Part shown: positions 32,820 to 43,600 of the stretch, in pieces
Position numbering within the stretch: position 1 is the stretch's first letter
How the letters are laid out: every line of letters begins with the position of its first letter
DNA from: Pseudoips prasinana
Lineage: Eukaryota > Arthropoda > Insecta > Lepidoptera > Nolidae
DNA: 64,000 nucleotides
Direction of reading: 5' to 3'
Assembly (NCBI GenBank): GCA_951640165.1
Contig: OX621255.1
Span: 23,596,001-23,660,000, forward strand
Translations under genes and position numbers: made by a program
The notes under the pieces: model-generated
What the model saw: the letters and a program-made list of their open reading frames with translations, nothing else
What the model was told of the DNA's origin: nothing
Database searches by the model: none

Positions 32820-33796
32820 CTGTGAAACAATAAACCAAGTTAGCAAGGGAAAGCACAAAAATAGAAGTAGAAAATATTTCAAACAATTTTTAAAGCTCGA
32901 AAATCCCTTTTAATTAAAAAGCTATCGACGTCCAGAAACATTACCATTTTCACACCTGACACCTAAACAAAAATATGAAAATAAGACATCGGTACCTAAT
33001 AACAACATAGAGTAACATTACAATATTTGCGGAACTCTAATTCCAAACAATATGGCCAAGCAATAAAAATATTTACCATTTTTAAACAAAGTACGCCTAT
33101 AACGGTTTGTTAATGTATTTGGGAAGACCAAGTTTGTCAAGATGGCGACTTTTCGTTGTATGTCTTACTGAAACCAACATTATTTTAAAATTCAACTGAA
33201 TGAAAACGTGAATTTCGAGGGGCGTATAAAAATTTTGACAAAAAACTTATTACACTTCACCGAAAATATACCTGCGCCATGCACATTCAAACACGGCTTC
33301 ACTTATTGTTAACTAACACCCTACTCTTATTCTAGATAATATTTATTATAAAAATATAATAACTTACCTTTATCAATATTAATTAATCTTTACAAATGTG
33401 CATAGCAACATTCACCAATTCACATCACTTTGTATGAGCTTGTAAGATATTCACTGTGTACGTTATTGTCGTGTTTGGTTCCATTTAGCGCTCATAGTTA
33501 GCTTCGCGAGAGCAAATAGTTCTACGTGGTCTAACTATAAGGTTACTATTGTCGTGATTGGTTCCATTAAGCGCTGATAGTTGGCTTCGCGGGAGAAAAT
33601 AGTTTTACATAGTCCAACTATATGGCCGTTATTGGTCAAAATGGTATTCACCAAGTCTACTATAGATATTTAATTAGCTAAAATACGCCTATAAATTGGG
33701 CCCTTTTCCGTGGTTATAATTGCTTACTATTCCGTTATAGTCCTAATGAAATGGTGGTTCCAGGACAATTACTAGACCACATTTTGCTGCTTGGGT

Positions 33797-33982
33797 ATAG
33801 ACTGCACGTGACCTCGCCGCTTCGTTTCGCGGGTTCGAGTACCGTGCCGGTCAAGTATTTGTGTTACCCATAAATACTTGTTCTGAGTCTGGATGTAATT
33901 TGTGTCCGTCTATTATATGTTTGTAAAGTGCCCCGCGACACAGGGATTAGATCCCCTAGTGCGGGCGTTGTATAAAAAAAAA
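33797..33982 (+). repeat. tRNA-headed SINE B, head partly lost
   Basis: From 'gactgcacgtg' to 'cccctagtgcgggcgttg' and an A-run. It starts directly beside the right end of the TIR element, so the TIR element may have jumped into the SINE head. Confidence 0.7.
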
Positions 33983-34572
33983 CTAAATCGACGACCCCTG
34001 TAAATGAGTTGGAAGCAATTCTGTGTGGTATTAAGAAATGATGTTAAAAAACTCCGATCCTGTCGGATGAATTAAATGTATATAAGTAATAAAAAAAAAA
34101 GCAATTCTGTGTTCTCATCCAAAGGTTGCGAGTTCGATAGAAGACAATATTTGTGTTCATGAACATGTCTAGTTGTCTTGGTCTAGGTGGTTTCTATGTT
34201 TTGTTGTGTCCGAGTACCAGACAACGGACAACACTAGTTGTAACTAATCTCAAAAATTGTTTTCTAACGGAACGAATAACACCTACAGCCTTCGAAAGTG
34301 TTAGCAAGGGTATTCTAAATTTGATCTCCCAGCATATATGACTCGTCGCTTAACTCAGAACGCCTACCCCGGATTGGTAGAGAGTGCTAGTTCGAGACCC
34401 GCCGGACGATTAACTTATGATTTCCCATTATTGAGATTAGATTAAGGCTTTCACTAGTAGCGTATACTTTATATCTTTTTTCTGATTGGTGTGCATTTAT
34501 AAGTTATCCATTGTATTTAACCAACTAATTCGAAGACAACATAGATAGATGTTGCATATAAATTAGACGTAC
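33983..34572. other. Intron 1 sequence next to exon 1
   Basis: Short decayed SINE pieces ('aaaggttgcgagttcgata' near 34123) and AT-rich text; no other feature. Confidence 0.35.
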
Positions 34573-34690
34573 CATTCTCTTATCTGTTGTATCTCATCCT
34601 CGTGGCCTTCGACGGCTGGTTTGAGTCCCCGCAAAAACGGGTGCAGGAATTTAGTCGCTGACATCGTCGCACGCGCACCACTCCTGCTTC
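34573..34690 (-). CDS. CRAL-TRIO gene, first coding exon (residues 1-31)
   Basis: Found by looking for the missing N-terminus. The ATG at 34664 gives 'MSATKFLHPFLRGLKPAVEG' and then 'HEDEIQQIREW', with the Trp codon split TG/G by the donor AATG/gtacgt at 34573/34572. The phase fits exon 2 exactly, and 'I-x-x-I-R-E-W...QPHLP' is the classical start of the CRAL-TRIO N-terminal domain. A 3' splice site (ttttgaattgtttcag/GAAGCAGG) at 34691 precedes 26 nt of 5'UTR, so at least one non-coding exon lies upstream. No ORF caller would list so short an exon. Confidence 0.85.
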
Positions 34691-34868
34691 CTGAAACAAT
34701 TCAAAATAAAAATGAGACGAGGAATACGATGTGTTACAACATGTACAATTGTATACGAGGGTGTAAAGTAAGTAACAAATTAGCTATTTAAGCGAGAACT
34801 ATCATCAGTGGTCCAAGAAATGCTTAAAATGTAATTTAACGTCTTACAAACAATTGTAAGGTTTTTGG

Positions 34869-35014
34869 TGTACAGACGCCGCCAGCACATCCAGCTACCC
34901 CAATCTGTCAAATTGGTTTCATAGATTTTCAACTTTATCACATAAGCATAAGGTTCACTTTCAATTGGGGAAATTTGACAGATTGGGGTAGCTTGATGTG
35001 CTGGCATCTGTACA
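34869..35014. mobile_element. Fold-back MITE F, complete copy
   Basis: 'tgtacagacgccgccagcac' at the left, 'gatgtgctggcatctgtaca' at the right. The minus-strand open frame over it is an artefact. Confidence 0.85.
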
Positions 35015-36509
35015 AAATAATTAGTATATTGCCGCTTTAACAAAAAATAATTAAAATAAACAACAAAGTTAAAAATAATGGCTGTATCATTCGAATCGTA
35101 ATCGGTAATGTGTGGCCGCTGTAAGAATGATTTCATGGCATCCGTTAGTTTAGACCATTTTACGCCAAATTTCAGCAAACGTGTCGTAAAATATTCGAAA
35201 CCGGCAGTTGTTACTCATTTTGTTTCCGATATTAATAAAATGCTAAAAACTAACTCGTAGCGTTGACAGCATGTCAATGAATACAGTTTCTACTTGACAG
35301 CGTCTTTATTACGACAACAGCAAGGACGATTGATGCTCTATAATTGTATCTATAGACATGCTGTCGGCTCAATGTATCACGCTTTTCCATATATAATTTC
35401 ATGTAAATATTTATTTTACGTAAATAATTAATAATTTCACAATACATAAAATGAATACCTACCTACATAATTTAATTAAAAAAATGTCGAGCTTTTTATT
35501 CCTAATTAAATTGTGATATAACGAGCATTTTATTCCAATTGTTATTTTTAGAGTTCCGTACTTCAAATGGAAAAAATGGAACCAGGGGATGTTTGGCCGT
35601 CTCTCACAACCAATTTACTCCGAAACCACTCGATTGATTGAGTTCATATGTATGTAAGTGGGTTACCGATACATAAATAAATCACTTCTCGTGGCTAATT
35701 TAGAAAATTTAAAGCAAACTATATTGTGTGCCACATCACAATGAAAGGTATTGTTGTGTGAATGTTAAATTTATATATTATTTTAAGTTCTGATGTTATT
35801 TATAAAAAATACGCGAAAATGTATCTAACACCCTAATCTACGAAACTTTTACAAGAAACATAGAAAATTTCTCAATATCTATGTGTATGGCGTTCAGTTG
35901 CAGTTGACTTACGGAACCCACTCCACCTGACTTTAAGGCGCACATGTCCGGTTTTATCTATTATATTTATAATTAAGAGAAATGTTAATTATTTTAAACT
36001 AGATTTTAACTTCAATCCATTTGTAATCATCATTCATCATCATGATTATGAAATTCATTTTCAGGACTTTCGAAAGTGCAAGATTCGATTTCATTATATA
36101 TGGGTGTGTGTGTGTATGGCTTGTACCGGTTGCCCAATCTATAGCCTCCACAGATTTTTGATGAAAATAGCTTAATAAATACATTTTCTAAAAGCTAGCT
36201 TTTAGCTAGAAATTTAATAGAAATAGCTTTCCTTTTGTGTTGGGGGCTAAAATAGGCAAACACGCAATTTTAACTAGTTATTGCAAAATAGAGTAATCAA
36301 GTATAAAGTGTTAAATAGTGCGTACCAAAATATTAAGTGTTAAACAGTGCGTACGGAAACGGGTCTGCAATATCACGGAATGTGATTTATTACAAGAAAT
36401 TCGGGTGCGCAATATTACGCCATATAAATGAAAGAACACTCATAATGAATGTAATTCTTTTACAGTCTGAAAAGTTTGCTGAATACTTATTACGTAGATA
36501 TTTATATGT
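35015..36509. other. Stretch upstream of exon 1, nothing recognised
   Basis: AT-rich, with a short direct repeat 'aagtgttaaa-agtgcgtac' at 36306 and 36335. No exon with good signals is seen. Confidence 0.35.
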
Positions 36510-36655
36510 GTGACGACGGCGCTGGATATCATAGCCCACTGTAGGTAGAACCTTCCTGGTCAAATATAGACCAGAGAACGGGCAGCAGCGGCTCTCTGAG
36601 TGCTATGACCATCATACTGTGACCACCAACCTCCCCCAGGTTGGTGGTCACAGTA
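36510..36655 (+). repeat. Family J tail ending in a hairpin
   Basis: 'ctatgaccatcatactgtga' is family J. It ends in a hairpin (36615-36632 and 36638-36655, 18-bp perfect arms, loop ccccc). Confidence 0.6.
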
Positions 36656-36706
36656 CATACCGTACAAGTCACCATACAGCCACCGTAGAAGTCACCGGTC
36701 ATCGTG

Positions 36707-37523
36707 ATAGCTAGATAGATAGATAACACTTTATTGCACCAAATCGGAACATACATTTAAACATAAGCTTATATTATGAGGTTCAAACGGCGGTCTTATC
36801 GCTAATATAGCAATCTCTTCCAGACAACCGTTGGATGAACCAAAGCAATGCAGGGAGACAAAGTGGTAGTTGGCAGTGCATCTACTTATATAAATTTACA
36901 TATATATGTACCCATGTACGAATATTTATATATAAACATATGTATAAAACCTAAATATATACATAAATTTATATATATGTATATATAGATATATATCGTT
37001 ACTTTTTAATATACTATAATAAATATTAATAATAATTCTGAAGACTAAAGAAGTTATTGAGGAAGGTGTAAGATCGCAAGATGAGAGAATTACAGTGATA
37101 AAAAATTATTCTTTAAAAGTGTTTTAAAAGATTTCAAAGTTTGTGCGCGTCTGATATGCAGTGGGAGTGAATTCCACAATCGAGCAGCCTGTACAGTGAA
37201 AGATTTGTCCAAGAAGTTAGTGGAATGTGTGGGCAACTGGAGTTCTAGATTCTCTGATGATCTCAAGGACCTAAAATGTGTATCACATAGGAATTCAAAC
37301 CTAACCTTGAGGTAAGAGGGAGCCGTGGGATTAAATAAAATACTGTAAAAAAGGGAGAGTATATGAGTATTCCGGCGAAGGCGAATGGGTAACCACTCGA
37401 ATTTTCTACGAAATTCGGAAACGTGATCATATTTGCGGAGCCCAAATATGAACCTTATGCAGAAGTTTTGAAGCCGCTCGAGTTTATCTAGTTTGTCCTC
37501 AGTAAGGTCAAGATAATCATGAT
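36707..37523 (-). mobile_element. Jockey-like LINE, 3' end with coding remnant
   Basis: Codes on the minus strand (to a stop at 37090) for 'DKLDKLERLQNFCIRFIFG', 'DHVSEFRRKFEWLPIRLRR', then 'QAARLWNSLPLHIRRAQT' and 'FKTLLKNNFLSL', the C-terminal part of a Jockey-type reverse transcriptase. The 3'UTR runs to a (tcta)n tail at 36707-36726 and has an 'ggaagagattgctatattag' motif also found at 43440-43465. Open over 140 codons, so fairly young. Its upstream side is cut by a MITE at 37524. Confidence 0.8.
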
Positions 37524-37683
37524 CGGCGTTCAAATAAATGAAGGTTATAAATGACTAAATCATACGTTCAATCGGCTTCAATGTTGAAAATCGATTCCGA
37601 TTCATTTATGACGTCACATGTGCTCATGGAAGCCGATTGAACGAATGATGTAGTCATTGTTAACCTTCATCTATTTGAACGCC
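37524..37683. mobile_element. Palindromic MITE with central TGACGTCA, copy 1
   Basis: Terminal repeats 'ggcgttcaaataaatgaagg' and inverse 'ccttcatctatttgaacgcc', inner repeats 'caatcggcttc'/'gaagccgattg', and a central 'atgacgtcacatgtgctcat'. It interrupts the LINE at 36707-37523. A related copy is at 54899-55200. Confidence 0.85.
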
Positions 37684-37749
37684 GATGACGACTACGATGA
37701 TGATGAATGATGAATAAAACGATGAAATAGGCGGAAGGCCCCCTGTAAT

Positions 37750-37962
37750 AATGATAATAATAATATACTGAGATATTATTTACACACGGCCATCTGATCT
37801 CAAACTAAGCTTGTGCTATGGAAACCAGATAACTGAAATACTTCATATACAAATTTTCTTTTGAAAATTCATACTTATATAGATAAATTACACCCAGACT
37901 CAGAAGACACAGACATGTTCATGCACACAAATATCTGTCCTGGGTGGGAATCGAACATACAA
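37750..37962 (-). repeat. SINE D, 3' two thirds
   Basis: 'ttacacacggccatctgatc' to 'tgggtgggaatcgaac'. The tRNA-like head is truncated after the B box. Confidence 0.7.
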
Positions 37963-38263
37963 TAATAAAATGTAGATATAATTTTTCCATTTTAAATAAA
38001 ATTGTCCATCAGAACGCTATTTACACATCTCGTAATGTTTGAGTAAACTTTCTTCGTTAGAAAGTGTACTGAGCCTTATGGACAGACAAACTCATTCATA
38101 CATATTTACTATAACGACGCTACATTAGCACTACGTTGCTATGTCGTAGTTTACACATAATATAATGTCATTTTTAAACACTTGACTTGTAAAGTGGAAT
38201 GTCGGTAATAAGATTGAGGACTCTGTGCCAAACTTGAACTACGTCGACCATGCTGAATCTCAC

Positions 38264-38460
38264 TAACGAGAATAAATAAATAAAGAGTCAGATCAGCATG
38301 CATTTGGTAGGGGGCGGGAGCTGGATATTTTGCGTGGGAGTGATTTTGGAAAAGGGACAGCAATGAGTTACTGGAGACCGGGGAAGAGCGCATGCGCGCG
38401 CTATTTATTTGACCAATGAGCGCGCGCGGCGGCGGAGAGTTGACTGCGAGATAGTGCCAA
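38264..38460 (-). promoter_or_regulatory. Possible promoter and 5'UTR exon of the CRAL-TRIO gene
   Basis: A GC-rich island in AT-rich DNA. It has an NRF1-like 'gcgcatgcgcgc' at about 38388-38400, a minus-strand 'attggtca' (CCAAT box, about 38411-38418) and several GCGCGC runs. Downstream on the minus strand, a donor-like 'cgtta/gtgaga' is at 38264/38263. This would suit the missing 5' exon that the splice site at 34691 demands, but nothing proves the link. A chance GC-rich patch is possible. Confidence 0.25.
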
Positions 38461-38587
38461 CCAATTTTGTGTAAGGTTGCTACTAAGAAGTACTGTCGGC
38501 CAACATAGTGTATGCGACGATATATTCAACCAACATTATGAATAAATTGGCTTCACATACATGTCATCTTAATTTTATTATACGGAA

Positions 38588-38629
38588 CATATGATGTGTA
38601 TTAACATGTCAGTTAATACACATCATATG
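38588..38629. repeat. Perfect 18-bp hairpin
   Basis: 'catatgatgtgtattaac', loop atgtca, then the exact inverse. Not linked to a known element. Confidence 0.9.
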
Positions 38630-38655
38630 CGACTATGTACTGTAAGCTCGCTTTG

Positions 38656-39544
38656 TTAGGGTTCCGTAGCCAAATGGCAAAAAAAGGAACCCTTATAGAT
38701 TCGTCATGTCTGTCTGTTTGTCTGTCCGTCCGTATGTCACAGCCACTTTTTCCGAAACTACAAGAGCTGTACCATTGAAACTGGGTAAGTAGATGTATTC
38801 GGTAAACCGCATTAAGATTTTCACACAAAAATAGAAAAAGAGCAATAATTTTGGGGGCTCCCCATACATAGAACTGAAACTCAAAAATTTTCTTTTCATC
38901 GTCCCCATTACAGATTGCAGGTTCCGATCTAGACTCTTACAGTATTATAGAACCAAAACTCAGTAATGTTTTATTAAATTTTTGTTATTTTAAATTTTCC
39001 CTAATATTTCTGTTGCAATTTCTTAGTTTTAACGTTTAATTTAGTTTTATGCTTAGATGCAGTGTCGTACGTTACTATACATGTTGTATTTGCCTGTAAT
39101 TATTTGTTGCATTAGGATATTTTTTATAAGCATTTTTAAGTAGATGTAACAGTGTAAACAAATGTTGGCAAGTCTAAATAAATAAAGAAATACATATGGG
39201 GTATTTATGAATAGGTCTTCAAAAATGATATTGAGGTTTCTAGTATAATTTTTTTCTAAACTGAATAGTTTGCGCGAGAGACATTTCCAAAGTGGTAAAA
39301 TGAGTGCCCCCCCCCCCCCCTGTAACTTCTAAAATAAGTGAGTAATAAAACTAAAAAATATATATTATGTACATTACCATGCAAACTTCCACCGAAAATT
39401 GGTTTGAACGAGATCTAGCCAGTAGTTTTTTTTTAATACGTTATAATCCGTAAACCACAATTTACCTTTCATTTAATCACCTAAAATAATTGCTGCTACG
39501 GAACCCTTCATGGGCGAGTCCGACTCGCACTTGGTCGGTTTTTT
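38656..39544 (-). repeat. Repeat I, split by a retroelement tail
   Basis: From 'ttagggttccgtagcc' to 'actcgcacttggtcggtttt'. A foreign segment (about 38909-39195) ending 'ctaaataaataaagaaata' interrupts it after 'cgtcccca'; it looks like a LINE 3'UTR with AATAAA. Also has a (tgtc)n run near 38706 and a C-run near 39308. Confidence 0.7.
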
Positions 39545-39599
39545 ATTTTATTCTTCGAGTCACAAACTGGTTCCACTATTAATGTTTCACTTTGTATAA

Positions 39600-39725
39600 C
39601 ACAGCCAGCCACCAGACTCCGGGCTGTTACTTAGTATTTTTCTTGCCAAGAAATTCACTATAACACATTTTGGCAGGACCCGGAATTTGAATCAAGGGTT
39701 CGTTATTTACGGTTGTACACGGTCC
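39600..39725 (-). repeat. SINE A, decayed head
   Basis: 'ggacccggaatttgaatcaa' then 'gggttcgttatttacggttg' is the inverse of the SINE A B-box region. Confidence 0.5.
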
Positions 39726-40057
39726 AGCTGTTTATAATGGTAGAGTAGCTTTTAAACAGTTAGTTACATTCAAATATTTTTTTTTTATACTTATGAACAT
39801 TACATGCAGTACCTGCTCTTTTTCTGGTTAGGTTATGGACAGAATAAACTAAACGCGACAACATGACGAAAATCTTCGATGTACATTTATAACCCACTTG
39901 TATAAGAAAATGCAAGTATCGCTTAAAATAAAAATCTATTTTAAATCATTTTTTCCAGGATATATCTATATATATATTTCTGATTATAGTGAAACTATAC
40001 CACTTACAATACGTCCAACAACTCTGTAACCTATATTCTGGCAAAATAACCATTTTT

Positions 40058-40252
40058 TTTAAAGACAACGCCAGCACTAGGCAATCTAATCCCTGTGACG
40101 CGGGGTACTTTACAAACATTTAATAAACGGACACAAATTACATGCAGACTCAGAACAACTATTTATAGCCCAGTTGTCTGGCGCGGGAATCAAACCCGGG
40201 ACACGAAGCGGCGAAGCGATAGTCTTAGCCGTTGCGCCATAAGTGCAGTCAA
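40058..40252 (-). repeat. tRNA-headed SINE B
   Basis: Complete minus-strand copy: B box 'gggtttgattcccgcgcc', A-box-like 'aacggctaagactatcgctt', and end 'gcggggtactttacaaacat'. Confidence 0.75.
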
Positions 40253-40296
40253 TTTTAATTAATTATAATATAATAATATATATTTTTTTTTTTATA

Positions 40297-40526
40297 TATC
40301 GGGACAATGTCACACAGATCATCCTAGCCCCAAACTAAGCAAAGCTTGTACTATGGGTACCGGGCGACGATATAAATACTTATATAGATAGATAAATACT
40401 TAAATACATAGAAAACATCCATGACTCAGAAACAAATATTCGTGCACATCACACAAATATTTGCACTTACCGGGATTCGAACCCAGGACCACTAGCTTCG
40501 TAGGCAGGAGCGCTACCAACTAGGCT
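40297..40526 (-). repeat. tRNA-headed SINE C, head truncated
   Basis: 'gggacaatgtcacacagatc' to 'gctaccaactaggc'. The last bases of the head ('tacggtga') are gone. Confidence 0.75.
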
Positions 40527-40592
40527 TTATTAACTTATTTAATTTATTATTATTATTTATTTAATTTCATAGCATCAAATAACTTTGATGAC

Positions 40593-40707
40593 CAATGATC
40601 TTGTAAGGGTCGCTGGAAGCGGGTGGATGCGGCTAGCGCAAGCATTGGGGGAGGCTTTTGTCCAGCAGTGGGCGTCTTGCGGCTGATATGATGGTGATGA
40701 TGATGAA
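40593..40707 (+). mobile_element. RTE-type LINE 3' end (family 1)
   Basis: 'gatcttgtaagggtcgctgg' to 'ggctgatatgatggtgatga'. It corresponds to the last 110 bp of the family ('DLVRVAGSGWM-A'). Confidence 0.65.
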
Positions 40708-40789
40708 ATAACTTTAATTCAAATTCTTAATTAAATAACAGATCAATATTGTAAAGACGATTGGTGCAGTAGCTAAAAATTTAGAAGTT

Positions 40790-40940
40790 TTTTTTTTAAA
40801 GTGACAACTGGATGGACACAAATTACATCCAGACTCAGAACAACTATTAATGGGCCAATATAGTTGTCCGGCGCGGAAATCAAACCCGGGACACGAAGCG
40901 GCGAGGCTATAGTCTTAGCCGCTGCGCCACACGTGCCATA
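40790..40940 (-). repeat. tRNA-headed SINE B, tail lost
   Basis: Head 'gcacgtgtggcgcagcggct' on the minus strand and B box 'gggtttgatttccgcgcc'. The 3' end is truncated at 'gtccatccagttgtca'. Confidence 0.7.
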
Positions 40941-42177
40941 GAAGGGCATTTGTTAAATTCCGTGTTTAAAACACCGGTCAAATTCCAGTCGGTCTCACAA
41001 AATAAATATTGATACGAAGGTGATCGACCAATAACTAGAAAGTTAAAAGTGGCGGCCATTTTTCGAATTTTTGGCAGCCATGAAATAACCTAATTAATTT
41101 TAATATTATGTTGTTGTTGTTTTTATCGAAAAGTGTACTGATGATATGTTTATTGGTTGAGAATATTGGAGGTACGCTACACTCGTCTATAATATTATAT
41201 TGCATGTAATTGTGCGCAAGCTCTTTTTGAATAACTAATATAAACATAATTTATTTCTATTAACATTATTTTATGTACGTTTAAATATATTCAATACAAT
41301 GTGCTAATACAATTTCATATTTAGTTAATACACAATGTTATAGCTGTCAATTTAAACACTCCACTTTGAATAAATATGGCTTTTTTTGTAAAAAATATTA
41401 AGGGTTAAATAACTGATTTAATATACATGGCAGCGACAACAATATTTTGTGATAAATTATTATATTAAATATCTGGAACATAATAATATCATACCACGAT
41501 ATCACACAACGCCATCTAGCCCAAACTAAGCAAAACTTGTACTATGGATACTAGACAATGGATCAAAAAATTTTTTTTAATATAATTACAAAAAAAAGTA
41601 ATTCTGCATACATACAATACCTACCAACTCAGAAAACATCCAGACCAAGACAAAAAGACATGTTCATTATCACAAATTTCAAATTGATTAACATAACTGC
41701 CCCTAATAACAACACTGTTAAAGGCAACGTACGTATATCCACACAAAACCTTTTTTTCTTGTTCAGCAGTGCGCAAAAATTTCGTAAGAAATCGAATATG
41801 CAAAAAATGCGTAATGAAAAAAATATATAATTTACTAAATATATGGTTAAGTGTAATTATGTTTTAATTTGATTTTTAATTTTTTTAATGTTATTCCTCT
41901 TGTGCTAATATAACACAATTTTTTACTGTATCCCATATGTAGCCACTCTTGTAAAAACCCTAAATAAAATTCATTACATAATTATTACATTCTTTATAAA
42001 TGCCATTAAAGAATTAGAAACTAATGAGCACAGGTCAACTTATGTGCTAACCCTCAATTTCAGCTGGTATAGCGTAAAAATATTTTTTCCAATAGATACA
42101 TATAGGAAACAATAATTTCCCCGAAAAAAGAATAAAAAAAAAAATGCCCAAATATTAAAGCCATAAATTCTCTTAAA
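40941..42177. other. AT-rich stretch with a decayed SINE D trace
   Basis: 'cacacaacgccatctagccc' and 'aaactaagcaaaacttgtac' at 41503-41545 are an inverse SINE D relic. Otherwise no supported gene; the open frames at 41035-41247 and 41558-41830 have no signature. Confidence 0.4.
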
Positions 42178-42352
42178 AAAAAGAACGCCCGCAATAGGGA
42201 ATATAGTGGCGGGGTACTTTACAAACATATAATAGACGGACGCAAATAACATCCACACTCAGAACAACTATTTATGGGTCACACAAATAGTTGTCCGGCG
42301 CGGGACTCGAACCCGAGACACGAAGGGAGTGTCTTAGCCGCTGCGCCTGTAA
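42178..42352 (-). repeat. tRNA-headed SINE B
   Basis: Minus-strand copy with B box 'gggttcgagtcccgcgcc' and end 'cgccactatattccctattg'. Confidence 0.75.
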
Positions 42353-42624
42353 GTATCAAAAGAAAAGGCTTTTCTTTAATTGTTAAATATTATGTAGTAG
42401 ATCACGTATTTTACATTATCATCGCGGAATTAAAAAAATACGAAATATAATAATAGCAAATAAACTACAACATAAAGAACAGATTACCTACAAGTCAAAA
42501 ACTGACCTTTCCGTTTCGTCCGTAGTTGCTAACTCATTAAAATATTAGCATATATGTATATAGATATTTTTTATAATGCTTCCAAATGTTATCCGCAATA
42601 TCCGGATCCACCACAGTGCAATCA

Positions 42625-43116
42625 TAAAAAAAAACCGGCCAAGTGCGAGTCGGACTCGCGCATGAAGGGTTCCGTACCATTATGTATAAAAACGAGCAAA
42701 AAAAAAGGGGAGCCGTCACGGGACGCCTGGCAGATGTGAAACATCGGCATTATTTTGTAAAAGTAATATGCAGAAAAGAACATATTGTGATAGGAACTAA
42801 ATATGTCATAATGATAAAATAAAAAGTCGATTGCGCATGCGCCACGGCATGCGTCGCCACGCCAGAAATCTGTTTTACGTGCGGCTACAGATGTTTCACA
42901 TCAAAAATTCACGTTTGTTGTATGGGAGCCTATTATTTTATTTTGTATTTTAGTTGTTTATTTGTTGTTATAGCGGCCACAGAAATACATCATCTGTGAA
43001 AATGTCAACTGTCTAACTATCACGGTTCATGTAATACAGCCTGGTGACAGACGGACAGACAGCGAAGTCTTAGTAATAGGGTCCCGTTTTACCCTTTAGG
43101 TACGGAACCCTAAAAA
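42625..43116 (+). repeat. Repeat I variant with a different centre
   Basis: The ends are those of repeat I ('aaaaccggccaagtgcgagt' and 'aggtacggaaccctaaaaag'), but the middle is unrelated, with 'gattgcgcatgcgccacggc' and 'gacagacggacagacagcga'. It may be a subfamily or a recombinant. Confidence 0.65.
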
Positions 43117-43346
43117 GCAACGTCTCATTGTTAGACAATAAAGATGCGAGACATTGCTTGAAAGAGCCGTAATTGCATAAATATGCGAATAAAAATTATC
43201 AAAATAATTTCATACTACAGCGCTGCCGTAATGTGAGATGTAGAATTTGATCATAAATTCATGAAGTGGGCTAAAAAGTAAAGTCTAAGTACCGAGTACT
43301 ACCACCTAAATAATCCGTAGAATGAAAGACGACAGAAAGAAATAGA

Positions 43347-43600
43347 TAGATAGATAGATAACTCTTTATTGTACACCAAGTAAAATAAAATATAAGGAAC
43401 AAGGATGCATTACAGAAATGTACAATTGGCGGCCTTATCACTAAATGTGATCTCTTCCAGACAACTTAGGCAGGGATTGGAGTATGGAAAAAAAGAGTTT
43501 CGGTAGTTGTCAGTGTACAAAAATGATGACATGGTACACGCTCTGGTACCATGACAAAAACAGTGAACTTAATACGCTACAAACTTATACTTAACTTACA
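43347..43600 (-). mobile_element. Jockey-like LINE 3'UTR with (tcta)n tail
   Basis: 'gatagatagatagataactc' then 'tttattgtacacc' and 'ggcggccttatcacta' and 'gatctcttccagacaac' parallel the 3'UTR at 36707-36860. No coding sequence is left. Confidence 0.6.

Larger units (their letters stand above)
31440..33795. mobile_element. DNA transposon of 2.36 kb with 15-bp TIR and TA target duplication
   Basis: The ends CCCAAGCAGCAAAAT (31440-31454) and its exact inverse (33781-33795) are each flanked by TA. Both subterminal regions are crowded with short 'ctata'/'ttatag'/'cttataa' motifs, for example at 31459, 31473, 31490, 31532, 31562, 31591 and again at 33530-33740, as expected for transposase-binding repeats. 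Inside are coding remnants on both strands (32158-32328, 32299-32403, 32451-32819). No DDE catalytic core is recognised, so it is probably non-autonomous or decayed. Superfamily uncertain. Confidence 0.75.
6299..34690 (-). other. CRAL-TRIO lipid-transfer protein gene (four exons, alpha-TTP-like)
   Basis: I assembled this gene from splice signals and protein similarity. Four minus-strand exons join in phase: 92 coding nt (ATG at 34664), 192, 253 and 360 nt, giving 897 nt or 298 residues plus stop, close to the usual length of about 300 for the family. Residues about 20-85 form the CRAL-TRIO N-terminal helices; residues about 95-260 form the Sec14-like lipid pocket with 'VIFDMKGCSLGH' near 152-163. 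The family carries hydrophobic ligands such as tocopherol, retinoids or phosphoinositides in the cytosol; the ligand here cannot be told. Intron 1 is about 25,980 nt and full of mobile DNA; introns 2 and 3 are 262 and 1230 nt. A 3' splice site just before exon 1 implies a further 5'UTR exon upstream. Confidence 0.88.

Noticed and set aside
32822..32882. Signal peptide of a secreted protein
   Set aside because: The underlying DNA is a polypyrimidine tract with a 3' splice site; see the finding at 32451-32882.
31440..33795. piggyBac or Tc1/mariner assignment of the TIR element
   Set aside because: piggyBac needs TTAA and Tc1/mariner ends differ; no DDE core seen, so I leave the superfamily open.
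34780..35178. 132-codon minus-strand open frame
   Set aside because: It reads through MITE F; the same peptide pieces appear at other MITE F copies (44076, 63785).
38151..38393. 80-codon minus-strand protein at the GC island
   Set aside because: No family similarity; if transcribed it is more likely 5'UTR.
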